From assembly GCA_017623935.1 (NCBI GenBank), contig JAGAOC010000009.1, positions 1 to 60,191 of the forward strand: a DNA stretch of 60,191 bases, in the 5' to 3' direction. The notes below the pieces were generated by a model. The model was not told the origin of the DNA and did not search any database. It saw nothing but the letters and a program-made list of their open reading frames with translations. The translations under genes and the position numbers were made by a program. Of the stretch, positions 1 through 8,101 are shown piece after piece; position 1 is the stretch's first letter, and every line of letters starts with the position of its first letter. Source of the DNA: Agathobacter sp. (GTDB taxonomy: Bacteria > Bacillota > Clostridia > Lachnospirales > Lachnospiraceae).

Positions 1-587
1 AAATAGAAAAAGAAGAGCGTCAGCTTATCAAAGTAGGGATCACGGGAGAGATCTACATCAAATTTTCCAGGATCGGAAATGAGGGTCTGGAAGATTTTTT
101 GCAAAGCCAAGGCTGTGATTACCGCATGGGAGGATTTATCAATTACGTGATTTATCTGGTGGATAGTGAGCGGGAGAATCGCCGTCTGCAGGGAGGATCG
201 GCAGTGGTACTTAAGTTTTTGGACTATTTGATCGGATACTTAGAAGCCTTGCAGGCGGACTTAAACCAAACCCTTACAGAGGCCGGTTTTCAGGCAGATG
301 CTGATTTTCAACGATTAAAAGACTTGGCAAAGCCAGTGATCGCACAGGGCTGTAATGTAGGAGATGGTTGGTTGTTAGCCGGAGAGACTGCAGATCTGAT
401 CCGACAGGGGTATGATCATATTTTACTGGTACATCCTTTTGGATGCCTGGTCAGTCATGTCTGTGGCCGAGGAATATTAAAACAGATCAGAAAGCTTTAC
501 CCGGAGGTTAAGATCCAGACCATTGAATATGACTATGATTCTGCAAAGACATTGCGGGAAAGTCGGATCTTATTAGGAATTTCTTAG
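1..587 (+). CDS. Acyl-CoA dehydratase activase-related protein (C-terminal fragment)
   Basis: The frame is open from the left edge (first complete codon at base 3) to the stop at 587, so the true start lies outside the window; a TTG at 99 is internal. The fragment resembles the C-terminal part of the large proteins fused to, or related to, the ATP-dependent activases of 2-hydroxyacyl-CoA dehydratases (BcrA/HgdC and DUF2229-type). Visible hallmarks are the stretch IKVGITGEIYIKF near the start, LLVHPFGCLVSHVCGRG in the middle and the C-terminal IEYDYDSAKTLRESR. Cysteines in this part of the family are proposed iron-sulfur or metal ligands. Only about 194 residues are visible, so the activase ATPase domain cannot be checked. 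It is followed after 29 bp by the protease gene. Confidence 0.7.
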   Translation, partial: IEKEERQLIKVGITGEIYIKFSRIGNEGLEDFLQSQGCDYRMGGFINYVIYLVDSERENRRLQGGSAVVLKFLDYLIGYLEALQADLNQTLTEAGFQADADFQRLKDLAKPVIAQGCNVGDGWLLAGETADLIRQGYDHILLVHPFGCLVSHVCGRGILKQIRKLYPEVKIQTIEYDYDSAKTLRESRILLGIS

Positions 588-616
588 AGAAATTTATATT
601 TGGAGAGGATAAATAT

Positions 617-3256
617 ATGAAGTTTAGAACAAAAAAATACACTTTATTGCTAGGTGCAATTGTGACGATGGCTTTCATACAAGGCGTGACGGTTAAGGCA
701 GATACGGTAGAAAATGATCCTGCATATCCGGAAGGAGCAGTGTTAAATTATCGCGAAATGGAAGCCTGGGACACCAGTTTTTCAGATGAAGAGCTTGATA
801 CGATCCCTCGGGTATATGGAAGTTTGCCGGAATCCTACAGCAGTTCTTCTAAGATATCAGAGAGTATCAGTCTTACCACCAAAAGGGATTATGTGACCTC
901 TGCAAAATACCAGTCTGGCGGAACCTGCTGGGCTCATGCAGCAACCAGCATTGCAGAGACCAGTTACATTATGAATGAAGGGATCACAGATGAGATCAAT
1001 TCGGATTCTATTAATTTTAACGAATATCATTTAGTTCATTATACATATCATGCTCCTTCAGATGCCCTTGGACTTTTTGGGGGAGATACAGCAGAAAATG
1101 TCTCCGGTTCCTCAGATCTGAATGTGGGTGGAAATGTAGAAGGCTGTCTTTGCAATTATGCGAATTGGATCGGTGCGTCCAGTGATACGGATTTTTCTTC
1201 TAGCGATGTAGGAAGCAGTCCTGAGGCATCTTTTGCCTATGAGGATGCAGCTCACTTAGAAAATGGCTACGTACTCTCTATGCCGGATATGACAAGTAGT
1301 GCATATCAGAATGATATGGATGTGATCAAGCAGATGGTCATGGATCATGGCTCTTTGTCTGTTTCCTATTATTCCGGAGGTTATGATTATTATTCCAAGG
1401 GATATCAGTATTGTGATGAAGATATCGTTACAAACCATGCGGTAACCATCGTGGGCTGGGATGATACCATTTCGGCATCTTCTTTTGTATTGACGCCACC
1501 GGGAGATGGTGCCTGGCTGGTAAAGAATAGCTGGGGCAGCAGTTGGGGATTAAATGGATATTTTTGGATGTCCTATTATGATCTGTCTATTGGAGAAAAT
1601 GCAGTAGCATTGGATTTTACCACCAGTGACAATTATGATAATAATTATCAGTATGATGGAAGTGGAAATGTATGGGGAGCAACTTCCGGCTATATGGATC
1701 AGACTACCGCAGCCAATGCTTTTGTGGCAGATAGTCCAGAGAGTATTGAAGCCGTGGGATTTTATACATATTCCAATAATATGGATTATGAGATTCGCAT
1801 TTACCGTAAATTAGAAGAGGGAGCTCTGCCTCAGACAGGAAAGCTGGTGCTGACTCAGACGGGAAGCGAGGCTTATGCAGGATTTCATACCATAAAACTG
1901 TCTAAATCCATTCCGGTTTTGGAAAAGGAAAGATATGCCATTGTCATCACTTGGAAAAAGCCGGGATCCTATGTCTTTATCCGAGCTGATAAGTCAGTGA
2001 ATTATAGCTGGATCTCATTTACCTCTTATGCGAAAGCGGGAGAAAGCTATTGGGGGTACAGCGTAGAGCGATTGAGAGATCTGAATTCGAATAACACAGA
2101 GTATGCAGAAGGTACAAATGTCAGAATTAAATCCTTTACAAATGAGATAGATGTTGTAAGTACAACAAGTATTTCTTTGAATCAGACTTCAAAGACACTG
2201 ACAAACGGGGAAGAAATCCAGTTGGCTGCTACGACTTTTCCGGCAAATGCCACTTATCAGGATGTGACTTATGCTTCTAGTGATGAAAGTCTGGTGACAG
2301 TAGATGAAAATGGTCTGGTCACTGTTAATTCTAACGGAAAAGTTGGCACTGCCACAATAACTGCCATATCGGAATATGGAAATAAGACGGCCACCTGCAA
2401 GATTACTGTAGTACATGATTGGGAAGACGTATACACCGTTGATAAACAACCGACCTGTACTGTGGCAGGCAGTAAATCCATTCATTGTAAATACTGCAGT
2501 GCTACCAAAGACAGTCAGGTGATCCCGGCAACGGGACATACCGTCGTGATCGACAAAGCAGTAGAGGCTACCTATATTTTCTGTGGTAAGACGGAGGGAA
2601 GCCATTGTACTGTTTGCGAAACCGTTCTGACGGCACAGGAGAGTATTCCTTACCTGACGGGATTTAAAACCTCAGAAAACGGAGTCCGCTATTATTATGA
2701 AGATGGACAGGTAAAGATATCCCTTACCACCTTGGTAAAAGATGGCGGAACTTGGTATTATGTTAAGAATGGTTTTGTCAGCGGTGTCTATACCGGTTTG
2801 GTGAAATATAACGGAATCTGGTACTATATAAAAAATAGTAAGGTGGATTTCAGCTATACCGGTCTGTGCAGATTCAGCGGTCAGTGGTTTTATGTGAAAA
2901 ACGGCGTCCTAGGATGGAACTATACAGGATTATGTAAGTATAATGGAAGCTGGTTTTATGTGAAAAACAGTGTCTTGGATTGGAGTTATACAGGACTATG
3001 TAAGTATAGCGGAAGCTGGTTCTATGTGAAAAATGGCGTCTTGGACTGGAGCTATACAGGACTGTGCAAGAATGGTGGAAGCTGGTTCTATGTGGAAAAA
3101 GGCGTATTGAACTGGAATTATACAGGTCTTTGCAAATATGGAACAAAATGGTATTATATACAGAAAGGCGTCCTGAACTGGAAGTATAGCGGTTACGCTT
3201 ATTATGGCGGTTCTCGTTGGTATGTGAGAAACGGTGTCATGATCCAGAAAGCATAA
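617..3256 (+). CDS. Secreted papain-like (C1) cysteine protease with Ig-like domain and wall-binding repeats
   Basis: 879 residues. An N-terminal signal peptide (basic start, hydrophobic core, cleavage near VKADT) is followed by a C1 peptidase domain: catalytic Cys about 104 in GGTCWAHA, His about 273 in NHAVTIVGW, and Asn about 303 in VKNSWGSSWG. A beta-rich 'lectin-like' part follows (about 350-500), then a BIG2-type bacterial Ig domain (about 520-600), a Cys-containing stretch (about 600-680), and about eight 22-residue repeats with core YTGLCKYxGSWFYVKNG to the C-terminus. These repeats resemble choline/glucan-binding wall-attachment repeats and recur in the pullulanase at 25371. The start is an ATG preceded by GGAGAGGA. 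The likely role is extracellular protein cleavage while non-covalently held at the cell wall; the substrate is unknown. Confidence 0.88.
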   Translation: MKFRTKKYTLLLGAIVTMAFIQGVTVKADTVENDPAYPEGAVLNYREMEAWDTSFSDEELDTIPRVYGSLPESYSSSSKISESISLTTKRDYVTSAKYQSGGTCWAHAATSIAETSYIMNEGITDEINSDSINFNEYHLVHYTYHAPSDALGLFGGDTAENVSGSSDLNVGGNVEGCLCNYANWIGASSDTDFSSSDVGSSPEASFAYEDAAHLENGYVLSMPDMTSSAYQNDMDVIKQMVMDHGSLSVSYYSGGYDYYSKGYQYCDEDIVTNHAVTIVGWDDTISASSFVLTPPGDGAWLVKNSWGSSWGLNGYFWMSYYDLSIGENAVALDFTTSDNYDNNYQYDGSGNVWGATSGYMDQTTAANAFVADSPESIEAVGFYTYSNNMDYEIRIYRKLEEGALPQTGKLVLTQTGSEAYAGFHTIKLSKSIPVLEKERYAIVITWKKPGSYVFIRADKSVNYSWISFTSYAKAGESYWGYSVERLRDLNSNNTEYAEGTNVRIKSFTNEIDVVSTTSISLNQTSKTLTNGEEIQLAATTFPANATYQDVTYASSDESLVTVDENGLVTVNSNGKVGTATITAISEYGNKTATCKITVVHDWEDVYTVDKQPTCTVAGSKSIHCKYCSATKDSQVIPATGHTVVIDKAVEATYIFCGKTEGSHCTVCETVLTAQESIPYLTGFKTSENGVRYYYEDGQVKISLTTLVKDGGTWYYVKNGFVSGVYTGLVKYNGIWYYIKNSKVDFSYTGLCRFSGQWFYVKNGVLGWNYTGLCKYNGSWFYVKNSVLDWSYTGLCKYSGSWFYVKNGVLDWSYTGLCKNGGSWFYVEKGVLNWNYTGLCKYGTKWYYIQKGVLNWKYSGYAYYGGSRWYVRNGVMIQKA
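2761..3246 (+). repeat. 66-bp tandem coding repeats (22-residue wall-binding units) in protease
   Basis: About eight tandem units of 66 bp encode the 22-residue motif with conserved TGL, Trp-Tyr/Phe-Tyr and (mostly) a GLCK cysteine. Several neighbouring units are nearly identical at DNA level, for example TATACAGGACTATGTAAGTA compared with TATACAGGATTATGTAAGTA. The array ends in a divergent cap unit without the cysteine. Confidence 0.8.
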
Positions 3257-3324
3257 TGATTCACAGACGTAATAAGTAAAAGTGTAATATTTATTTTAAG
3301 AAAAATAGACAGGAGAACGAAAAA

Positions 3325-4212
3325 ATGAACAACTATGTAATTACTTGCTGCTCAACAGCAGATCTGACCAAAGAACACTTTGAGGAAAGAAAACTTCCTT
3401 ACATCTGTTTCCACTATGAGTTAGATGGAAAGGCATATCCGGACGATCTGGGACAGACAATGTCTTTTCCAGATTTTTATCAGGCAATGGTAGATGGTGC
3501 TGACACAAAGACATCTCAGATCAATGCAGAAGAGTATGAAGCGTTCTTTGAGCAGTTTTTAAAAGAAGGAAAAGACGTTCTTCATTGTACTTTATCTTCC
3601 GGTATCTCAGGAACTATCAATTCTGCTAAGATCGCTCAGGAAGAATTACAGGAGAAATATCCGGACAGAAAGATTATCGTAATCGATTCTACCCAGGCAT
3701 CTTCCGGTTTCGGTCTTTATATGGATAAACTGGCAGACCTTCGAGATGAAGGAATGGGAATCGAAGAAGTGGCAAAATGGGCAGAAGATCATAAGAATTC
3801 ATTAAATAGCTGGTTCTTCTCAACAGACCTTACTTTCTTCATCAAAGGTGGAAGAGTATCAAAGACAGCAGGATTTATCGGCGGTGTTTTAAATATCTGT
3901 CCAATGATGAATGTTAGTTCAGAGGGTAAATTAGTTGTAAGAAGTAAGATCCGTACCAAAAAGAAAGCCATCAAAGAGATCGTTGATATTATGGAACAGC
4001 AGGCTGAAAATGGATTAGACTATACTGGAAAAGTATATATGTCACATTCTGCTTGTTATGAAGATGCAAAGGCAGTTGCAGAACTGATCGAAAGCCGTTT
4101 CACCAAGATCGATGGTAAAGTAGAGATCAATGATATTGGAACTACTATTGGTAGTCACACTGGTCCGGGAACTGTTGCATTGTTCTTCTGGGGGAAAGAA
4201 AGAACTGTATAG
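3325..4212 (+). CDS. DegV family fatty-acid-binding protein (FakB-like)
   Basis: 295 residues, typical DegV length. FakB/DegV proteins bind a fatty acid and present it to the kinase FakA for phosphorylation. Visible motifs: the N-terminal ITCCSTADL (position of the usual TDST motif), LSSGISGTINSA (the SxxSGT ligand-carboxylate loop), VIDSTQASSGFGLY, and the C-terminal IGSHTGPGTVALFF with the conserved His. The ATG follows AGGAGAACG. The gene stands alone between the protease and a lipoprotein gene; no fakA is nearby. A second, divergent DegV domain occurs fused to a kinase at 17209. Confidence 0.9.
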   Translation: MNNYVITCCSTADLTKEHFEERKLPYICFHYELDGKAYPDDLGQTMSFPDFYQAMVDGADTKTSQINAEEYEAFFEQFLKEGKDVLHCTLSSGISGTINSAKIAQEELQEKYPDRKIIVIDSTQASSGFGLYMDKLADLRDEGMGIEEVAKWAEDHKNSLNSWFFSTDLTFFIKGGRVSKTAGFIGGVLNICPMMNVSSEGKLVVRSKIRTKKKAIKEIVDIMEQQAENGLDYTGKVYMSHSACYEDAKAVAELIESRFTKIDGKVEINDIGTTIGSHTGPGTVALFFWGKERTV

Positions 4213-4261
4213 GATAGGTCAGTGTAAAGATCGAGTATTTCTATAGAGAGAAGGTTTTGGT

Positions 4262-5344
4262 ATGCAAAAGAGAAAAAGTGTAGTTGTAATAGGTGTGTTC
4301 TTGGTATTCTTACTGACTGCGTGTTATGGGCAGAGTAATGGGGAAAACGATCAGAACAAAGAACTCAGTGGAGTTGTTAGTGATACGGAAAGTGAAAGCA
4401 CAGATTCTGAAATACTGGCTAAGAAGGAGTCGGAAGCAGAAAGTGTGGCCGAAAGCGAGTCTCACACAGAAAGTGAGACCGAGAGTCAGTCAGAGGCAGG
4501 AAGTGAGACTAAGAGCCAGTCAGACGCGGAAAGTGAGACCGAGAGTCAGTCAGAGGTAGAAAGCGAGGCGGAGAGTGAGTCAGAAGCGGAAAGTGAGACC
4601 CAGGAACCAGATACGCAGGCACCTGTGATCAAGGGAACAAAGGATATCACCATATATGCGGGAGAATCTGTTTCCTATCGGAAAGGGGTTACAGCTACGG
4701 ATGATGTAGATGGGAAAGTAGACCTGTCCATTGATAGCAGCAAGGTGGATCGAAATACACCGGGAACCTATGTGGTCACTTACTCTGCTGTGGATGAGGC
4801 TGGAAATCAGGCCAAGAAGGAGATCACACTGACCGTTTTAGAGAAAAAAGTCATCAGTGAGGAAGATGTGATCCCTTTAGCGGATAAGGTAATTGCGGAT
4901 GTTGTACCGGAAGGTACATCGAAATATGATACTGCATACAAACTTTTTCGATGGTGCAAAAAGAATCTGACCTATAGCTATAGCGCAGGGGATAGATCCT
5001 CAGTTTGGGCAGGGGCTTATGAAGGGCTTCACGATAAAACAGGAGACTGCTTTGTATATTATGCTACTTATGAGGTACTTCTCACCAGAGCCGGCATTGA
5101 TAACATGAAAGTTGCCCGGGTGGATGGAGAGACGAGTCACTGGTGGAACCTGGTCAATACAGGTGATGGCTGGTATCATTGTGACACAAGTCCAAGAAGT
5201 AAAGATCATCCATATACCTGTTTTATGCAGACAGATGAACAGGTGGCAGCCTATACTGAATCCTATCCGGAGAAGCCAAATTACTACAATTTTGACAGTT
5301 CCCTCTATCCGGAAAGGGCAACTGAGATCATTTATGGCGATTAA
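4262..5344 (+). CDS. Lipoprotein with Ser/Glu-rich stalk, DUF5011-like Ig domain and transglutaminase-like domain
   Basis: 360 residues. A signal peptide ends in the lipobox LTAC, so Cys21 is the predicted lipid anchor. Residues about 40-115 form a low-complexity ESE/SQS stalk. Next is an Ig-like domain opening with DTQAPVIKG and closing with AVDEAGNQA, typical of DUF5011/HYR-like folds. The C-terminal part is transglutaminase-like: Cys in TGDCFVYYATYEV, His in SHWWNLV and Asp in WYHCDTSPR make the Cys-His-Asp triad. Such proteins are membrane-tethered and displayed on the surface; the enzymatic activity (protease or cross-linking) is unknown. The gene is followed directly by the promoter of the chemosensory operon. 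Confidence 0.82.
   Translation: MQKRKSVVVIGVFLVFLLTACYGQSNGENDQNKELSGVVSDTESESTDSEILAKKESEAESVAESESHTESETESQSEAGSETKSQSDAESETESQSEVESEAESESEAESETQEPDTQAPVIKGTKDITIYAGESVSYRKGVTATDDVDGKVDLSIDSSKVDRNTPGTYVVTYSAVDEAGNQAKKEITLTVLEKKVISEEDVIPLADKVIADVVPEGTSKYDTAYKLFRWCKKNLTYSYSAGDRSSVWAGAYEGLHDKTGDCFVYYATYEVLLTRAGIDNMKVARVDGETSHWWNLVNTGDGWYHCDTSPRSKDHPYTCFMQTDEQVAAYTESYPEKPNYYNFDSSLYPERATEIIYGD
4390..4605 (+). repeat. Degenerate Ser-Glu repeat tract in lipoprotein stalk
   Basis: Imperfect units such as GAAAGTGAGACCGAGAGTCA recur and encode SETESQSE-type sequence, an extended acidic spacer between the lipid anchor and the folded domains. The repeated DNA makes it prone to length change. Confidence 0.7.
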
Positions 5345-5368
5345 ATCACAACAAAATAGACATTATGC

Positions 5369-5397
5369 TTGCAAATATAGAACTTTTTCCCTATAAT
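5369..5397 (+). promoter_or_regulatory. SigA-type promoter of the chemosensory operon
   Basis: TTGCAA (5369-5374), a 17-bp spacer and a perfect TATAAT (5392-5397). It lies 25 bp after the upstream gene and 174 bp before the kinase start, leaving a long leader. Confidence 0.7.
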
Positions 5398-5432
5398 TAT
5401 GATAGGTTTATATGTAAAAATCAGGGGTAGAA

Positions 5433-5567
5433 GACTATTTGCACAAAATGAGCAGATTACTGAGCCTGATTGCTTTGTAATCTGCTTTTTTATTGTTTTA
5501 CAATACTGCGCGCAAAGCGCAATCTATTTTGTGTAATGATGTCCTGCCTTTGTAAGTCAGGAGAAGG
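5433..5567 (+). ncRNA. Structured 5' leader with internal terminator-like hairpin (possible riboregulator)
   Basis: Between the promoter and the first gene, bases 5439-5449 (TTGCACAAAAT) can pair with 5526-5536 (ATTTTGTGTAA, one G-U). This closing stem encloses two hairpins. The first is 5451-5460/5477-5486 (AGCAGATTAC / GTAATCTGCT) followed by a T-run, so it looks like an intrinsic terminator. The second is TGCGC-GCAAA-GCGCA (5507-5521). A third small hairpin, TCCTG/CAGGA (5542-5546/5558-5562), abuts the Shine-Dalgarno sequence GGAGAAGG. I could not match it to a known riboswitch class, including c-di-GMP-I. Simple alternative: the terminator only ends the transcript from upstream, and the rest is fortuitous. 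Confidence 0.4.
5451..5490 (+). terminator. Terminator-like hairpin inside the leader
   Basis: A 10-bp stem, AGCAGATTAC with GTAATCTGCT, 16-nt loop, then TTTTT. It lies downstream of the promoter at 5369-5397, so it would act as an attenuator for the operon as well as a terminator for the lipoprotein gene. Confidence 0.65.
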
Positions 5568-5570
5568 TTT

Positions 5571-7016
5571 ATGTATGATGAAACATGGAACCATACACTG
5601 TTAGATTATGCACTTGAAATGGTGATCATATTCAACAGGTACGGATATGTGCATTTTGCCAACAAAGAGGCACGTCAGAAGTTAGAGTATGGAAATGAGA
5701 TGGACCGGGTACATATTTCAGATATTTTCCCTACTTTATTCGAGAAGACGAAAGAATCCTATAGTTGTCATTGTCCAATGGGGGAAGAAGTCCGCAGTGT
5801 CATGGCATATAGGAAGAATACTACTTGTTTTCGTGCAGAAGCGAAGATCATCCATCTTAGTGGAGCGGAAGACGGTATCCTATGTATGATGAGGGATGTT
5901 TCTGGTGTTCATTTCTTAGAGAAGAGAGTACAGCAGGTGGAACAGGAAGCAGAATCAGCCGCCAAAGTGAAGTCGGAATTTGTGGCCAATGTTACCCATG
6001 AACTTAGAACTCCGGTTAACGGGATCTTAGGTAATGTAAGAGAGGTTATGGCAGCAGAAGAGGATCTTAAGAAACTTCGTACTTTGCAGTTAGTGGAGAG
6101 AGGCTGTAATGATATGAACAATATCATTAATAACATTTTGGATTTTTCCAAGTTGGAAGCCGGAAAATTCATTTTGGAGATGCGAAGCTTCAATTTCCGT
6201 AAGATGATCGATTATGTGAAATCCAACCATATTAATAAGATCACAGAGAAGGGATTGGATTTCTTTGTAACGATATCACCAGAGATCCCAGAAGAGATCG
6301 TAGGTGATGAACTGAGGATCGTGCAGATCTTAAATAACCTGCTTTCTAATGCCTGCAAATTCACTCATTTTGGTAAAGTGACCTTAGAGGTGTTAAAGAC
6401 AGCTCAGGAGAATAACCGGGTTGAGTTGTTTTTTATGGTAATGGATACAGGAATCGGTATTGATAATGCGGACAAAGATAAGTTATTTAAGAGTTTTTCC
6501 CAGGTAGATGCCTCTATTTCCAGAAAATACGGAGGAACCGGATTAGGACTTAACATCTCTCAGCAGTTGATCAATCTGATGGGAGGGGCTATCAGAGTAG
6601 AAAGCCAGAAGAACCGGGGAACCACATTTTCATTTTCATTATGGTTTGAAGTTCCGGAAGGAAAGATGGCGGTAGAGAAGAAGACGGAGGCACTTTTTGC
6701 TACGGCAGCCCCATCAGAAGGAGAAGCCCTTACAGATAATATTTGGAGTTATGGTACGAAAGAGAATTATGATGAGATCAAGAAGCAACTTTCTAAGCTG
6801 ATCTTATCAGTTGAGATGGAGAATTGGGAAAAGGCTGAGACTTTTACGGAATCTGTAAAACAGCTTACAGAAGAGGCACCGAAGGATATGAAAACAGCAG
6901 TTCTGAGACTGAAAATGGCAGTTCAGAAGGGAAATTATGACAGAACATGTGCTGCCCATGAGACTTTAGTAAAGCTTATGGATTCAGCGAAGGAGAATAT
7001 GAATGGAACAGATTAG
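5571..7016 (+). CDS. Soluble PAS-domain sensor histidine kinase
   Basis: 481 residues with no transmembrane segment. An N-terminal PAS-like domain (about 1-115) is followed by a short coiled coil, HisKA with the phosphoacceptor His about 143 in NVTHELRTP, and HATPase_c with the N-box NNLLSNACKF, G1 box DTGIGI and G2 box GGTGLGL. About 100 helical residues follow, a tail also present in the kinase at 14489. It autophosphorylates and is expected to pass phosphate to the REC protein that follows: the two genes overlap by 14 bp, which implies translational coupling. First gene of the chemosensory operon; the ATG follows GGAGAAGG. Confidence 0.88.
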   Translation: MYDETWNHTLLDYALEMVIIFNRYGYVHFANKEARQKLEYGNEMDRVHISDIFPTLFEKTKESYSCHCPMGEEVRSVMAYRKNTTCFRAEAKIIHLSGAEDGILCMMRDVSGVHFLEKRVQQVEQEAESAAKVKSEFVANVTHELRTPVNGILGNVREVMAAEEDLKKLRTLQLVERGCNDMNNIINNILDFSKLEAGKFILEMRSFNFRKMIDYVKSNHINKITEKGLDFFVTISPEIPEEIVGDELRIVQILNNLLSNACKFTHFGKVTLEVLKTAQENNRVELFFMVMDTGIGIDNADKDKLFKSFSQVDASISRKYGGTGLGLNISQQLINLMGGAIRVESQKNRGTTFSFSLWFEVPEGKMAVEKKTEALFATAAPSEGEALTDNIWSYGTKENYDEIKKQLSKLILSVEMENWEKAETFTESVKQLTEEAPKDMKTAVLRLKMAVQKGNYDRTCAAHETLVKLMDSAKENMNGTD

Positions 7017-8076
7017 TAAAAAGCAGGAGTCAACCAGGATTCTGATCGTAGATGATGTGGAAACCAATCGTTATGTGTTGAGAAATATCATCGTAGATAT
7101 GGGCTATCAGCCTGTCCTGGCAGAAAACGGACTTCAAGCATTAAAGATCGTACAAAGAGTACCTGTCTCTTTGATCCTTCTGGATATTTCCATGCCGGAG
7201 ATGGATGGATATGAATTATGCAGATTGATCAAAGAAGATCCGGAACATAGGGATATACCGATCATTTTTATATCTGCCTTTGATGATCCGGCAGATATTA
7301 TAGAAGGCTTCTCTATTGGTGGAGAAGATTACATAACAAAACCATTTATTTCGGAAGTGGTAAAAGCCAGAGTTGGTGTTCATTTAAAATTCTCATTGGC
7401 TACCCAGACTTTGCAGGAAGCAAATAGAAGATTACAGATATCAGTCACTGAACAGGTACGTCAGATTGAGGCGGAGAAGAAGAGAGTGCTCTATGTGCTG
7501 GCAAATATTGCCACAGAGAATGCTGCTTATGAGACAGAACATATGGCACGACTTAAGAACAATTGTCGAGTGCTGGCGCAGGCAATGCAGCTTTCTCCAT
7601 TATTTGAACATCTGATTTCTGATACTTTTGTAGACACTATAGAACTGGCTGCACCGCTTTGTGATATTGGAAATATGGGAATCTCTATGGAGATCTTACA
7701 GAAGGATTCCACTCTGACTATAGATGAGACGGATGTTATGCGTCATCATACCACTCTTGGAGCGAAGATCTTAGATAGTATCCATGGAGAGGGCGACTAT
7801 AATGATTTTATCAGAATGTCCTCAGATATTGCCCATTATCATCATGAGAACTGGGATGGTACCGGTTATCCATGCGGACTCAAAGGAGATGAGATCCCAT
7901 TATCGGCTCAGATCGTTTCTATTATGAGTGAGTATTGTGCCTTAACGGAAAAACGTTGCTATCGTGGTTCTTACAATAGAGAAGAGGCATTAGAGATCAT
8001 GGAACAGGAAGCGGGCAAGAGATTTAATAAAGACACTTTCCAGATCTGCCAGAAGATAGCAAGACAGCTTCAGTAA
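7003..8076 (+). CDS. Response regulator with degenerate HD-GYP domain
   Basis: 357 residues. The N-terminal receiver has Asp61 in LLDISMPEMDG and the KPF lysine. A coiled coil (about 130-170) joins it to an HD-GYP-like domain, the fold of c-di-GMP phosphodiesterases. Retained parts are His in YETEHMARL, the HHENWDGTGYP signature (about 280-290) and the GLKGDEIPL loop. Key metal ligands are lost: the HD pair reads CD (Cys220-Asp221, LCDIGN instead of HDIGK), and the ADVYDAL segment reads MSEYCAL, with Ser309 at the metal-ligand Asp and Cys312 at a second conserved Asp. Catalytic hydrolysis is therefore doubtful; a regulatory or binding role is more likely. It starts inside the end of the kinase gene, with AAGGAG before the ATG. 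Confidence 0.85.
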   Translation: MEQISKKQESTRILIVDDVETNRYVLRNIIVDMGYQPVLAENGLQALKIVQRVPVSLILLDISMPEMDGYELCRLIKEDPEHRDIPIIFISAFDDPADIIEGFSIGGEDYITKPFISEVVKARVGVHLKFSLATQTLQEANRRLQISVTEQVRQIEAEKKRVLYVLANIATENAAYETEHMARLKNNCRVLAQAMQLSPLFEHLISDTFVDTIELAAPLCDIGNMGISMEILQKDSTLTIDETDVMRHHTTLGAKILDSIHGEGDYNDFIRMSSDIAHYHHENWDGTGYPCGLKGDEIPLSAQIVSIMSEYCALTEKRCYRGSYNREEALEIMEQEAGKRFNKDTFQICQKIARQLQ

Positions 8077-8101
8077 AGAAAAAGATAAGCTGAGGAACAT
8101 A

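Noticed and set aside
4326-4559. Alternative-frame Arg/Ser-rich protein in the lipoprotein stalk
   Set aside because: It is a shifted reading of the Ser/Glu repeat without start signals.
5400-5567. c-di-GMP (GEMM-I) riboswitch in the leader
   Set aside because: The conserved GEMM core sequences are absent; the tetraloop receptor pattern could not be found by eye.
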